Source: Monomorium pharaonis (lineage: Eukaryota; Arthropoda; Insecta; Hymenoptera; Formicidae). From it: a DNA stretch of 64,000 bases. Shown one piece after another: positions 11,632 through 22,716 of this stretch. The notes beneath the pieces were generated by a model. The model had not been told where the DNA came from. It was given only the letters and a program-made list of their open reading frames with translations, and made no database searches. Position numbers and translations under genes: made by a program. The stretch lies in NCBI RefSeq assembly GCF_013373865.1, contig NC_050471.1, forward strand, positions 14,760,983-14,824,982. The letters run 5' to 3'. Numbering within the stretch: the first letter of the stretch is position 1; every line of letters begins with the position of its first letter.

Positions 11632-12276
11632 GCATACGACACGGACAAATAACTTTAATATCAGTGTTGATAGAGGGACCGGTTGTTTTCGCGCAAGCGC
11701 ATCACGTGAGGCTTCAGTAAAATATCCATTAGTAATAGGAAGGAGATCTTTGATCATACATCTTGCACACGACACCGGCGTATAAATTTAGCAATAGTGA
11801 TAGACGGATCGGTTGTTCTCGCGCAGGCGTGAGGCTTCAATAAAGCATCTATTAGTAATAGGAAGGAGATATTTGATCTCCATACAATTTTTTTGCAAAT
11901 TTATAAAAACGTGAACACATTTCACATATTAAACACGCATGTATATTTTCTCGTATTAAATAGAATAATTTATAAATATTGTATTTTATTTGATAAATAC
12001 TGGTAAGATTTTTTGCAAAATTGTATGCGGACCAAACATCTCCTTCCTATTACTAATAGATACTTTATTGAAGCCTCACGCCTGCGCAAGAACAACCAAT
12101 CCGTCTATCACTGTTGCTAAATTTATACGCCGATGTCGTGTGCAAGATGTATGATCAAAGATCTCCTTCCTATTACTAATGGATATTTTACTGAAGCCTC
12201 ACGTGATGCGCTTGCGCGAAAACAACCGGTCCCTGTATCAACACTGATATTAAAGTTATTTGTCCGTGTCGTATGC
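11632..12276. repeat. Inner palindrome with duplicated arm motif
   Basis: Arms 11632-11899 and 12009-12276 are inverted repeats around a loop of about 110 bp. Each arm holds two diverged tandem versions of an approximately 130-bp unit (GGTTGTTYTCGCGCARGCG..., ATTAGTAATAGGAAGGAGAT), so the motif occurs four times. It is either part of the foldback element or an older MITE within it. Confidence 0.8.
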
Positions 12277-12346
12277 AAAATGTATATATACATCCATATA
12301 AATGTATTTTCAAACTTCAAATTAAATTAAATTATATACTTATATA

Positions 12347-14366
12347 TGTTACGTCCAGCCTTATAGGATTTAACTCTTTATTCGGTAGGAAGGATATTTC
12401 AGGGAGAACAGGTAAGGCAGGGAAGAACGTAACAAAACGTGTAGAATTCCCGTAGGCACACAGTTTAAGGAGGGTATGTACCTCGGGTCGAACGCACTTT
12501 TTATGACTCAAAAATATAGGTCAACATGCCATAGGGCCGCTATAACCCGTTTCGAGTCGTACGTCCGTCGGTCCAAGTTTCGAGTTAACGAATTGAATCG
12601 CTTTAACTCGGGATCGGACCAGATGCAGTCTTTGTTCGGGATAGGCGAGGTCGTTATTAATTAAAATAAAATGATAAAGTTTCACATAAAATTAACAAAA
12701 GTATTTATTCTAATAACAAATAAAAATAAAAATAAAAGAAAATACAAATAAACGCTGAAGTCGTGGTTTGACAATTTGTAATAACGGTATAATCGAAATT
12801 AAAATGCATAATGAGTATGTATATAGTTGTACAAATATTAAATAAGTATATAGTGGGCGGAGAAAGGGAAACAAAGAGATTTTTTGTTTTTTAATTCTAC
12901 AGTATTAACGGTAAACGCGGAGCAAAGAAATAGACGAAAGGTTTATTAAATGGTTGCATGGAGAAAACAGAGATGCTTGAAATTGTAAGAGGATAAAGAA
13001 TAACGTAGGAGAGAGTGGGGGTGGAACATCTTCGGGTTTTGGAGAACTGAAATAAGTAAGAGAAACAGGAGGAGCGGGGATGTTTCGAGGATCACACGGG
13101 GGTTCCTCGAGATTGAGGCATGGTGTCGGGATATCTGAGGATCACACAAAGGTTCCTCAGGGTCGTAGTATGGTGACGGGATATCCTGAGATTCGCACAC
13201 GGGAGCCTCAGGTTCATGTAAGTGTGTGTAAACTTGAGATTCGCACACGGGAGCCTCAGGTTCGTGTGAATGTGTATAAACTTGAGATTCGCACACGGGA
13301 GCCTCAGGTTCGTGTGAGTGTGAGGGAATTATTTATAAATAATAGGAGGGTGTCTTAAAGAATTAAAATGGAAGTGAGCTGTTACCATGAGTAACGTAAA
13401 AACCAAAGAAATTATGATTGTGGGACTTACTCATTGTTGGTTCTCGAGCAAATTTGTCGGAATCGAATAGATTTCTTGACCGGATGGAACGGCACTAAAG
13501 TTTACTTGCGCACTGATTCTACATGATTATTAACTAACTAACTAACTCTAAAAAACGTAACTCTAAAACTTTAAACGTAACTGAACTCACAACTAACTAC
13601 TCTCAACTAACTGATTATTACTCTCCATTACTATTACTGACTATCTATTACTGACTGCTAAACTCTTATTACTGGTACTCTCATTACTGACTGTTACTAT
13701 TCCTGCTACTCTCATTACTGACTATCTCTTCAAGATTTGGTATTATATATACAGAGTCTTACAGAGGGAGGATCCAGATGTGGGTGGTTCAAATATTCTA
13801 ACTGGTAGGACTCTTTTTCAGGATTGTGTGGTGGGTGAATTCTAAGTTTTCTTATTGGAGAAATAGTTTTTCCTTTTTGACCAATCATACGTTGAGTACT
13901 CTGTCGAAAGTTTCTCTGTTTCTTCCCACATTCTTTCAATTTTATCGAAGGGATCCGACCTATCGCATAGGTTATCTTCCCTTTGGGTTTAAGAAATAAA
14001 TAATTTTTTTCTATCGTGCTAGACGTGCTACGGTATGGGTTGCAGATGGAGGAAACGGTTATTTATTTTTTGCTTATGTTTAGATACTTTATTGCTCATT
14101 TTTTGTGAGGAAACGTGAAACTTTGCTTAGATCCCATGTTTGTTTTTGAATTTCTATCTTCAGAATTTATTATTTGTTGACTCAATATTCAAAAGAAGTC
14201 GGAATTATCTACTTGATCGTTTCGTCCATCTATGTTTGTCATTACGTTTCTAACAGACTAATCCTAGATGCATAAAAAATTATCGGAGACCGTTGAAACG
14301 GAATTTCTTTTGTAAATTATTAGTTTTTCTGACGAAGGGAAATCGTGGAGTCTGCCGGACGTAACA
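12347..14366. mobile_element. 2-kb solo LTR-like insertion, TSD TATA
   Basis: Ends TGTTACGTCC and GGACGTAACA form a perfect 10-bp inverted repeat starting TG and ending CA. TATA flanks both sides (12343-12346 and 14367-14370). There is no coding region. It contains a tandem repeat (13080-13320) and CTAACTAACT/TTACTGACT-rich sequence (13530-13725). A long solo LTR of a gypsy- or Pao-type element is the best reading. A non-autonomous DNA element is possible. Confidence 0.65.
13080..13325. repeat. Tandem minisatellite, about 54-bp units
   Basis: Three clear units of about 54 bp (GAGATTCGCACACGGGAGCC...AGGTTCGTGT) are preceded by two diverged ones (GAGGATCACACRNRGGTTCC). The open frames at 12946-13358 on both strands come from this repeat, not from a gene. 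Confidence 0.8.
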
Positions 14367-15190
14367 TATACTTATATTATCTTTATTATCAGAGCGTGCT
14401 ACGTGCATATAGTGTAAATAATATAATTATTGCAGTTTATGTTTTATATTTTTCTCTTGATATTATATATTTTGTTATATTGTATTTGCAGTTTTAAATG
14501 TTAAGAAATATTTTGCTTCATATTAATTTATATTCGCATTTGTAACAATGAAAATGTAGGCACATACGTATATATATGCTACTTTTGTTATATATATGCA
14601 TTTATGCTTTATATCGTGTAATACGCGTTGCGTATTATATAATTAAGATTAATCCATTTTTATGTTTTAATATAAAAATATACGCAGAAGAGGTAGTTAA
14701 TGAGTGCGACTAAAGAAATAACGCAACACTACTTCTAGCGCGGCACCTATAGCGCGAGATTACTATCTCATTTTGCTAATGCATTAATAATTGAGAATGA
14801 TGGAACTCATATGTTATTATATATGGGTGGATTCGGCTTTTAATGCTCTTTAATTTTTGTCCTTACAAAATTTTTTAAATGTTGAAAAAAAAGAGGTGAA
14901 GGGTGGGATAAATTAAAAAATTTGAAATTTTTAAAAAATATAAATATACTATTGTAAAGAGTATAAAATGCCATAAAACTTTCGTATAGAACATTTTTTC
15001 ATAAACCTTATATTTTCAAAAATATTCGCAAAAAACGAAAAAATGCGTTATTTTCGAGGGGTGGTTTCAACCCCTAAACGTCGAGATACGCAGATAAAAA
15101 AAAATATGGGTCTAATATTTTCTTATGTTCTACAACATATCCAAAGCTCATTAAAATCGGTGAGGGACAGTTCTGTCCGTTCCCTTGTGA

Positions 15191-15258
15191 GTCTACTTCT
15201 GTTTCTTCAGATTCTTTTTTGAATACAGATGATTCAACTGACGATGAACTAGTATAGT
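15191..15258 (+). pseudogene. Transib transposase C-terminal tail
   Basis: The acidic, Ser-rich C-terminus resumes after the foldback insertion (STSVSSDSFLNTDDSTDDELV, then a stop). It picks up the Ser/Asp-rich segment interrupted at 10830. Confidence 0.7.
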
Positions 15259-15794
15259 ATAATTTGTATACATATATACATTTACTTTCTACAATAAACA
15301 TTATATTTTATTACTTCAATCAGTAAATTATTAAGAGTTATTTTTGTCTCAATATTGTTCCATAATATAAATATATGTATAATTAGAATAATGAATTAAA
15401 AAATTATTATATTCAAAATCGTAAAAAAGTTATTAAACATACAGTTTATGTAAATTGTATTATTTTTTTCTTATTATTGTCATTTTAAATCCATTATTTT
15501 GTTTTTTAATAATTTTAATTTTAGATTTGTAATCAGCAACATAAAAATCCTCATGTATGTTAAATTTTTTATAAAAATATATAAAAATTATGTTTTTGGC
15601 ACAGTTTTAAGCAAGAATTATGTTTTTAGCTACACGTTCTCTGCTCAATATCACCATTTAAATCCGCCATTTTATTTTTTTTGTTAATTTTGACTTCAAA
15701 TTTGTAAACAGCGACCTCGAAAACCCCTATATACACAGTTTCAAACAAAATTTTTACCGTTTTTTACTTTTGGCATGCTTTTCGCCCCACTGTA

Positions 15795-15808
15795 CAGCGG
15801 TGCGATTC
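15795..15808 (+). promoter_or_regulatory. Primer-binding site, right half
   Basis: CAGCGGTGCGATTC repeats the duplicated CAGCG and then continues the tRNA-Leu complement begun at 7440. This links the LTR at 6940 with the gag-pol-env region to the right. Confidence 0.75.
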
Positions 15809-16559
15809 ATTGCCAAAAAATCTACCGAAAAAGACAAATACTCCCTAACGGACTCAGAGCCAAGAAGAGAACAGCTGAGAAAAGAGCGGAAGCCGATCAG
15901 AGCAAACAAAATTCGCTGAAGATACTGCACAACGCAGCCAAGCCGATCAGCTAACCTGCGGACCCGAGGTCCAGCAAGGAAGGCAGCCATCGAGCTACAG
16001 AACAGTGCAACAGCGATAGCGGCGTAATCGGAGAAGATATCGACCTACTGCATTGCGACGCACCAGCCCAACTGCTAAACGACGGACGACAACATGCAGT
16101 GATATACTGCGATACTGTTAGTCCAAAAATCGCTTTTGTAAGCGAAATAAACTATAGCGAGCGCGTCCGTAACACAAATTACGCAGGCCCCCGGTAACCT
16201 AGTTATCGAAAATTATAGTAACAATAGCGAATATCAGACAATAGAAGCTTGCCGATACGAAACGAATCATGGCAATTTAGCGAAGCGGAGGCGCGATCTA
16301 TACATTATTGTGAGTTGAATCTTGCATGGCAAGCGGCTCAAGCCCTTCGCGAGGAACAAGATAACGTTCGTAGGACTCTAGAATACCCCTTCCTCTGAAG
16401 GCGACAGCGAGCTACCCGAGCACGTCGTCCGTGAGCGAGAATTTCCTTTCGTGAGTCTCGACTCTAGTCTATTCGACGATGCGACACGACCAGACGGCTA
16501 GATCAGACGGACGAGACTGTACATCAACCGAACTCCGAGACGCGTATCCTCACGAGGTA
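15809..16559 (+). other. 5' leader of the errantivirus-like element
   Basis: GC-richer, purine-rich sequence between the primer site and the gag remnant. No intact frame; consistent with a retroelement leader. Confidence 0.5.
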
Positions 16560-17557
16560 AATTTCCATTAACCTCGTACGATTCTGATATATTTAACCCC
16601 GAAGAAATTCTCGAAAGATACGCCAGAAGATTAAGTGCCAATGAACAAGCGCAACCCTTGGAAGCAAAACAATTTATAGCTGATGCTGAGCAAAAAATTC
16701 AACAAATACAACACGGGAAATAAACAAAAATCCGGTTCTACAAGCAGCACAGCTCAACGTAGTGCGGGAAAGAAACGACGAATTCCGAGATACTCTGCGC
16801 GCGGTAATTCAAGAAATACGCCGGTTATAAACGGATATACACGCGGTACGAGAAACGCAGTTACATACCTAGTGCATTTACGACTACCGACCACCGCAAC
16901 CCGGCAGAAGAGAAACCACTTTTGCAGACCTCGACGATGACATTCGACATCGAAGAGGCCGCGGGTTTTTACCGCTAAAAGAAGCGCGTTGCATAATCCC
17001 AGGATTCGACGGGAATGCGAGCAAGCTACAAGAATTCTTAAACGCGATGACGTACGTGGATAAAAAATATCGATCCGACAGAGAAAGTGACCCTATTAAG
17101 AGCCATATTGTGTACAAAATTAAAAGGCCGTACTATGCTAGATTTCCAGACGCAAAAAATCCGAGATTTCGAGCAATTAAAGCAAGAACTAGAAGCGTGT
17201 TACGCCAGTAAGAAAAGTACCACGCATTTACAAATCAAATTCAAACACGCTTAAACAAAAAGCCGGAGAAAATGCGCGAACATATGGACTCCGAGCCGAC
17301 AAGTTAACAATGGACTTGTACCAGTCCATTGTTAACCACGATAGAAGGCCGTCAACATTATACGACCAAAAATAAACGCGCGATATTAGACATTCTACAG
17401 CAGCAGGCGCTCGAAAATTATTAGACAGGCTTAACGACGACAAGAAAGTCGTCATCAGATCGCGCGGATATGCGACGCTTCAAGAAGCAATAGCTGCCGC
17501 AAGCGTGGAAGAGCGAATAAAAGGAACGGCCGCTAACCGACCTAAGCCGAAATATAA
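16560..17557 (+). pseudogene. gag remnant of the errantivirus-like element
   Basis: Position between the leader and the zinc-knuckle coding part marks this as gag (structural protein binding element RNA). Several short, overlapping plus-strand frames alternate, with charged helical segments such as TLQEAIAAASVEERI near 17490. No single frame spans it, so it is frameshifted and carries stops. At 17557 the coding sequence is cut by a minisatellite-armed element; the nucleocapsid part resumes at 19543. Confidence 0.65.
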
Positions 17558-18077
17558 GGGAGCGATGCACTTGCACACGGTTCAAATGGACAAAGTGCAT
17601 TTGCATACGGTGCATTTGCACACTGTGCATTTGGACACAAAAAAAATTTATTACAAATGTACACCAGTTATATGCACACGTAAAATTTGACCACCGGATA
17701 TTTGCACACAAAAAAATGCCCACCGTTCACTTGGACACGTAAAAGTAGCACACTGTTTATTTGCACACCGTTCACTTGCACACCATTCACTTGCACACCG
17801 TTCACTTGCCCACTACTCATTTGCACACCAAGAAATGCGCACCGATCATTTGCACACGGAAAGATGCGCACTGATCATTTGCACACGAAAAGATACACAC
17901 CGATCATTTGCACACCGCTCAGTTGCACAGCGTTCAATTGCACAACGTTCAATTGCACACCGTTCAATCAAACGCATATTAAATATTCATACATTATGGC
18001 TGCGTTTGCAATGTGTACATGGGTTAGCAACTTGGACGGGGTGGGTGCGGGAGGAGGCCGAAGGCCCCCTTGCACCC

Positions 18078-18079
<2 letters not shown>

Positions 18080-18167
<88 letters not shown>
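18080..18167. repeat. (TG)n microsatellite
   Basis: About 44 uninterrupted TG units in the core of the minisatellite-armed element. Long Cys-Val or Thr-His frames here are artefacts. Confidence 0.97.
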
Positions 18168-18170
<3 letters not shown>

Positions 18171-18203
18171 GCATTCACTGCACCACATGGGTTTGCGACT
18201 TAA

Positions 18204-19092
18204 GGGGCTACACACACCCAGAGACGTAAAAAATAGGCCTTCTTCTCGATTTTTTTTTCAAAACGTAATGTATGTAATTAATCCTAGTTTTCTTTATTTT
18301 AAAATACATTCTTAGAACATGTTTCAAAATAAATTTGAACTAAAAATATTAAAAAATGACGGAGATATTGTCCTCGTCGCAAGACCTTGTTAAAAAAAGG
18401 TGCTCCGCGGTGCCAATTGCAGCTCGTACAGGACTTATCTGAAGCAGACCAACCTAGAATTTTCTCAAACTGAATGATATTATCTAGTCTTTATCGTGGC
18501 CGATTTTTAAAATATCGATTTTTGACAAAATGGCGGCCGTTTAAAGAAAAAAGCAATTTTTTAGGGTAAAGTCAGTCGTTTTTTTAACTTTAAAAGAAAG
18601 TAAAAGCTCTAAAAAAAACGCCACGATAAAGACTGCCTTTTTTGTGTAGATTAAACCCTCTAAATTTTAAGTAAATCGGTCTAGCCGTTTCCGAGATATT
18701 TTTGGCACGCGTTTTGAAAACATGGTTTCGAGAAAAATGCGTTTAAAATTTGACATTCGGTTAAAACGTAGATAATTTTTTTTCAAATTTACATGGAGTT
18801 ATCCACTCCAGGACCATACAGTGAACCCTCCCCAGATGTAGCGGCATCAAAGGCTTCGATTCTAGCTTGCCGGCGTAATATTCTTGCGTAAGCTATCTGC
18901 TGCAAAGGATTAGAAGGCGCTCATCGCGCCCCAGCATTGTCAAACGCGCTTGGACCTTTCTCGCTATATCTCCGACAATTTTTAAGGAATCACTTTGAAA
19001 CTTGCAAGGGATATTCTCAAGACCTTATACTTTACGAATATGCAAAAAACGAAAAATCCATTTTTTCAAAATTTCTGGGTGTATGTAGCCCT
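18204..19092. mobile_element. 889-bp TTAA-flanked MITE
   Basis: Ends GGGGCTACACACACCC and GGGTGTATGTAGCCCT are inverted, with TTAA on both sides (18200-18203 and 19093-19096). It has no transposase. TTAA target choice with G-rich ends fits piggyBac- or Kolobok-type mobilisation. It is nested in the minisatellite-armed element. Confidence 0.75.
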
Positions 19093-19542
19093 TTAAATGG
19101 TGTCCAAAAACACCGTGTCCAAATGAACGGTGTGCATCTTTCCATGTGCAAATGATCAGTGCGCATCTTTCCGTGTGCAAATGATCGGTGCGCATCTTTC
19201 CGTGTGCAAATGATCGGTGCGCATTTCTTGGTGTGCAAATGAGTGGTGGGCAAATGAACGGTGTGCAAGTAAATGGTGTGCAAGTGAGCGGTGTGCAAAT
19301 GAATGGTGTGCAACTTTTACGTGTCCAAGTGAACGGTGGGCATTTTTTCGCAAATATCCGGTGGTCAAATTTTACGTGTGCATATAACTAGTGTACATTT
19401 TTAATAAAATTTCTTTTGTGTCCAAATGCACAGTGTGCAAATGCACCGTGACTATTTGAACCGTGCGCAAAATATCGTGTCCAAAAGCACCGTGTCCAAA
19501 TGCACCGTGTCCATTTAAACCATGTCCAAGTGAGTGCCACCC

Positions 19543-19839
19543 AAATATAATATGCCCGTCGGAGAAAATTACAAAAGCAAACTGCAGTGCCGGAAATGTG
19601 GGAAATTAGGGCACCACGGTAAAGATTGCCGAAGCAGTCGGTATGCTAATCGCTTCGCGCTACCGCAACCTGAGAAATCACGCGTCAATGCAGTCGAAAA
19701 ATTTTGCAAACACTGCAAGAAACGCGGCCACATTTGGAACGAGTGTTGGCACCTAAACGGAAAGACCGTAAATAAGACGTCAAATAGACCTCAGAGACCA
19801 TCGTCCGAGCGACCATCAATCGAAATCAACCCAGGGTAA
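19543..19839 (+). pseudogene. Nucleocapsid (Gag C-terminus) with two zinc knuckles
   Basis: Open frame 19534-19839, whose real part starts after the insertion at 19543, encodes two complete CX2CX4HX4C knuckles: CRKCGKLGHHGKDC (19594-19635) and CKHCKKRGHIWNEC (19708-19749). These bind genomic RNA during packaging in retroelements. The flanks are basic and Pro-rich. The upstream gag is interrupted by the insertion at 17558-19542, and the frame ends at 19839 before the protease region. Confidence 0.85.
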
Positions 19840-20150
19840 TACAAGCAATAAAAACAAAGCCCGGAGTATACATTGGCCGATGCATGGTCGAACCAAAAAA
19901 ATTAACGTGTGCAATCAGTATAGTAAATACTACTGATAAGCCGATAAAAATACGCACACAGCACGTGATCATTGAAGACCATGACAAAAATAATCATCAA
20001 ATATATGCAGTTATTAAACATGCAGAATGTACAGATTAACATCCGCAGAGCGAGCGGATTTGACAAACATTACGCACTCGGCATCTCAACTCGGAAGAAC
20101 GACAGGCTCTCACACGGATATGTGAAGAATATCAGGACATATTCCACCTA
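19840..20150 (+). pseudogene. Protease/linker region of pol, degraded
   Basis: Lies between the nucleocapsid and reverse transcriptase. Short readable segments (for example CMVEPKKLTCAIS near 19885) resemble the spacer after a retroviral aspartic protease, but I could not find a D-T/S-G catalytic motif. Confidence 0.4.
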
Positions 20151-20905
20151 AGTGGAGAATCACTGCACTGCAGCAGTGAAACATGAGATACGTACACAAG
20201 CCGACACATCGCCGGTCAACGTATGGCCGTATCGCTTCTCCGCAAAGCAGAAGAAAGAGGTGATGCAGATAAAACAAATGCTACACGATGGTATTACCAG
20301 AGTTAACACGAGTCAATGGAACGCGCCACTATTGGTCAACCCAACCCAATAAGCCAACCAAATAAAGCCGACTCGTCTGAGAAACCGAAGCTTCAAATCG
20401 TAATCGACTTCAGAAACTCAATGACTTAACTATTGGCAATTCATTGTCTCTGCCTAACATTGAAGAAATACTAGATCAATTGGGAAACGCCAAATATTTT
20501 TCGACGTTAGATTTAGCGTCAGCGTATCATCAGATACCGATGGCTGAGCAAGATAAACCAAAGACAGCGTTCTCAACACCGTATGGACATTACGAATATA
20601 ATCGAATGCCCTTCGGATTAAAAAATGCGCTAGCCACATTCCAGAGACTGATGAATACTTATGGGAATGCAAGGACTCCGATCCCTAGTATATCTCGATG
20701 ACATAGTGATATACGGATTGAGTCTAGAGGAACATAAGCGTTTAACAGAGGTACTACAACGCTTACGAGAAGAAGAAATAAATTATCTAGAGCACATGAT
20801 TTTGGAAAAAGGAATATCATCTGACCCAGCCAACTGCAAGCAATAAAAGATTTCCCAGAACCTCAAAAGGTCAAGTATGTTTAATCATTTATAGGCCTTG
20901 CGGGA
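20151..20905 (+). pseudogene. Reverse transcriptase domain, broken
   Basis: Ty3/gypsy reverse transcriptase blocks occur in order in three frames: PYRFSAKQKKEV (about 20230), YFSTLDLASAYHQIPM (20497-20544), RMPFGLKNALATFQRLMN (20603-20656), and the catalytic VYLDDIVIY (20688-20714). The enzyme copies element RNA into DNA. Frame changes fall near 20350-20440, 20660-20700 and 20840, and stops are present, so the polyprotein cannot be made. The catalytic YLDD motif itself is intact. Confidence 0.85.
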
Positions 20906-21250
20906 TACTATAGAAAATTTATTAACGAATTTTCCAGAATCGCAAAATCGTTAACTAAACTAACAAAGAAAACGGAAAAATTCACGTAGGCCACCGAGCA
21001 ACAAATAGCATTTAACACACTAAAAGAAAAATTAATGCCGGCACCAGTACTCCAATACACAAACTTTACGAAAAAAGTGTCCCATTGCTTATGCGAACAG
21101 AATATTAAATCGCGCAGAGCAAAATTACAGCACCACCGAGAAAGAATTACTTGCAATAGTGTGGGCTGTAAAACATTTTCGACCATATGTATATGGAACT
21201 AAGTTCAAGATCGTGACCGATCATAAACCGCTCATATGGTTTAATGTAAA
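20906..21250 (+). pseudogene. Connection and RNase H region, degraded
   Basis: Follows the reverse transcriptase. Recognisable pieces include a GYYRKFI-like block near 20910 and an RNase H segment near 21125-21240 (YSTTEKELLAIVWAVK, then KIVTDHKPL). The first half of RNase H is lost or scrambled. Frameshifts occur around 21060-21110. The product would normally degrade the RNA strand during reverse transcription. Confidence 0.7.
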
Positions 21251-22540
21251 TTGAACCCTGGTTCAAGATTGATTCGATGGCGATTAAAACTGGAAGAGTA
21301 CGATTATGAAATCATTTATAAGGCCGGTCGAGCGAACGCGAACGCCGACGCGCTAAGTCGTAACGTGAAGCGGGATGCTCATGTTATAGAAACAGCGGAT
21401 AAAGCCCTCACGTTAGACGAAGACGGCGAACACGCATATACATCTACCGAAAATGAAAAAGAAGAGAACAACGAATGCGAACCAGCATATACAGAAGAAA
21501 AGAAGAAACAAATCTTTTATGAATACCATGATGCATCTACAGGAGGGCATCAAGGAATTGAAAAGACAATAAAACCAATACGATTAAAACATAATAAGCC
21601 TGGATTAACGGCCGATATGAAGCGGCACATTAAAAAATGCGAGCTATGCCAGAAAAATAAACTTTCTCGAAGAACAAAGGCATCTCTTGTCGTCGCAGAT
21701 ACGCCTAGCCGATCCTTCGAGAAATGTGCGCTTGATATTGTAGAATCACTAACATTAACGAAAAATGAAAATCGGTACCTACTAACCTTTCAGGATTATC
21801 TTACGAAATTTAGTAGGACAATACCAATATCAAATCAGGAAGAAAATACCGTGAGCAAAGAATTTGTCACAAAAATTTTCCTGGAATACGAAACGCTGAA
21901 ATACGTACTAATGGATCAAGGAACAAACTTTATGAGTGAGATATTTGAAAATACGGGTAAATTGTTGAAAATAAATAAAATTCAGACTATCACCTACCAC
22001 TCCAAGAGCAATGGAATTCTCGAACGATCGCATCGAACTCTAGCCGAATATTTGCGACATTATATAAACAGAGACCAAACCGACTGAGACGAATGTATCC
22101 CATACGCGATGCACACGTACAATACAACGCTTCACACGGCAACAAGGTACACATCGTTTGAATTAATATACAATCGGCAGGCAGAACTGCCGACAGCGCT
22201 TACGAAACAGCCTAAACCTACTTATAATTACGACGATTATGCGCAAGAATTAAGGGAGAAGTTAAAGGCCGCAAATCGTGTCGCACACGTAAATATAAAA
22301 GAAGAAAAAGCCAAGGCCAAAAAACAATACAATAGATGAACGAAAGAAGCGAAATTTAAAACAGGCGAGAAAGTATTACTGTACGACGAGACGCTCCGAC
22401 GCGGAAGATCGAAGAAACTTGACGCGCAATGGACCGGACCATATACCGTAACCGAAAAACACTCTGATGTAAATTATACAATAAAAAGAGGAAGAACGAC
22501 AAACGTACATGTAAACCGTCTAAAACCGTTCATTGAAGCT
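21251..22540 (+). pseudogene. Integrase with GPY/F tail, one stop and a frame break
   Basis: Frame 21251-22087 (about 278 residues) and its continuation at 22109-22339 and on to about 22540. The start retains the end of RNase H (about residues 1-40, with NADALSR). A zinc-binding H-H-C-C module follows (GHQGIEKT, CELCQKNK). The catalytic core keeps its acidic triad: CALDIVES, LMDQGTNF and GILERSHR. A TGA near 22085 ends the first frame, and a further stop falls at about 22340. A GPY/F-type module (GPYTVTEKHS, VNRLKPF) closes pol near 22435-22535. It would insert element DNA into the genome; as it stands it is interrupted. Confidence 0.85.
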
Positions 22541-22716
22541 TAACACGCGTAACGAAAAATGAAAAAGAGGAGAGAAGGTAAAAAAAAGAGAGAGAACAAA
22601 AAATGGAGACTCATCATGATGCAAAACTGCAGTCGGAACACTATCCAAATAACCAAGATAAAGATAGTGCCCTAACCCACACTGAATTAAAAAATAAACA
22701 AAACACTATTAAAATA

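Larger units (their letters stand above)
10831..15187. mobile_element. Foldback element with CAAGGG ends, TSD TGA
   Basis: Ends CAAGGGAACGG (10831) and CCGTTCCCTTG (15187) are flanked by TGA (10828-10830 and 15188-15190). Outer arms 10831-11629 and 14396-15187 are about 795-bp inverted repeats with few mismatches. It sits inside the last codons of the Transib transposase. Its middle holds a second palindrome (11632-12276) and a 2020-bp LTR-like insertion (12347-14366). It shares terminal bases and 3-bp duplication size with the element at 3517-4522. No transposase is inside. Confidence 0.85.
7453..15794 (+). mobile_element. Transib DNA transposon (RAG1 relative), with nested insertions
   Basis: The left end CACAGTGGGGC (7453) and right end GCCCCACTGTA (15784-15794) are inverted repeats carrying the CACAGTG heptamer shared by Transib termini and RAG recombination signals; the last base at the right has drifted. 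CAGCG occurs at 7446-7450 and 15795-15799, fitting the 5-bp GC-rich duplication of Transib, although two extra bases (CG) separate the left copy from the heptamer. Inside is a broken Transib transposase. A 4357-bp foldback element interrupts its last codons; without that insertion the transposon is about 4 kb. Confidence 0.85.
17558..19542. mobile_element. Minisatellite-armed TIR element, copy 1 (8-bp TSD)
   Basis: A 1985-bp insertion flanked by an exact 8-bp duplication AAATATAA (17550-17557 and 19543-19550). Both ends are inverted and built from degenerate units of about 15-18 bp: variants of ATTTGCACACCGTTC on the left arm (to about 17975) and their complement on the right arm (19092-19535). 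Outer ends read GGGAGCGATGCACTTG and its diverged complement. A unique core carries a (TG)n tract and, nested, a TTAA-flanked MITE. The His/Thr/Cys-rich frames are repeat artefacts. The 8-bp duplication points to hAT-, P- or Merlin-type mobilisation. Confidence 0.85.

Noticed and set aside
13080..13325. Regular repeat with about 54-bp period considered as a CRISPR-like array
   Set aside because: Units are tandem without unique spacers, inside an LTR-like element of a eukaryotic genome.
17687..18315. Long Cys/Val, Thr/His and Cys-Thr-Pro-Phe repeat frames on both strands
   Set aside because: They are translations of a (TG)n tract and of degenerate 15-18 bp minisatellite units; the same happens at 34068-34690 and 19032-19391.
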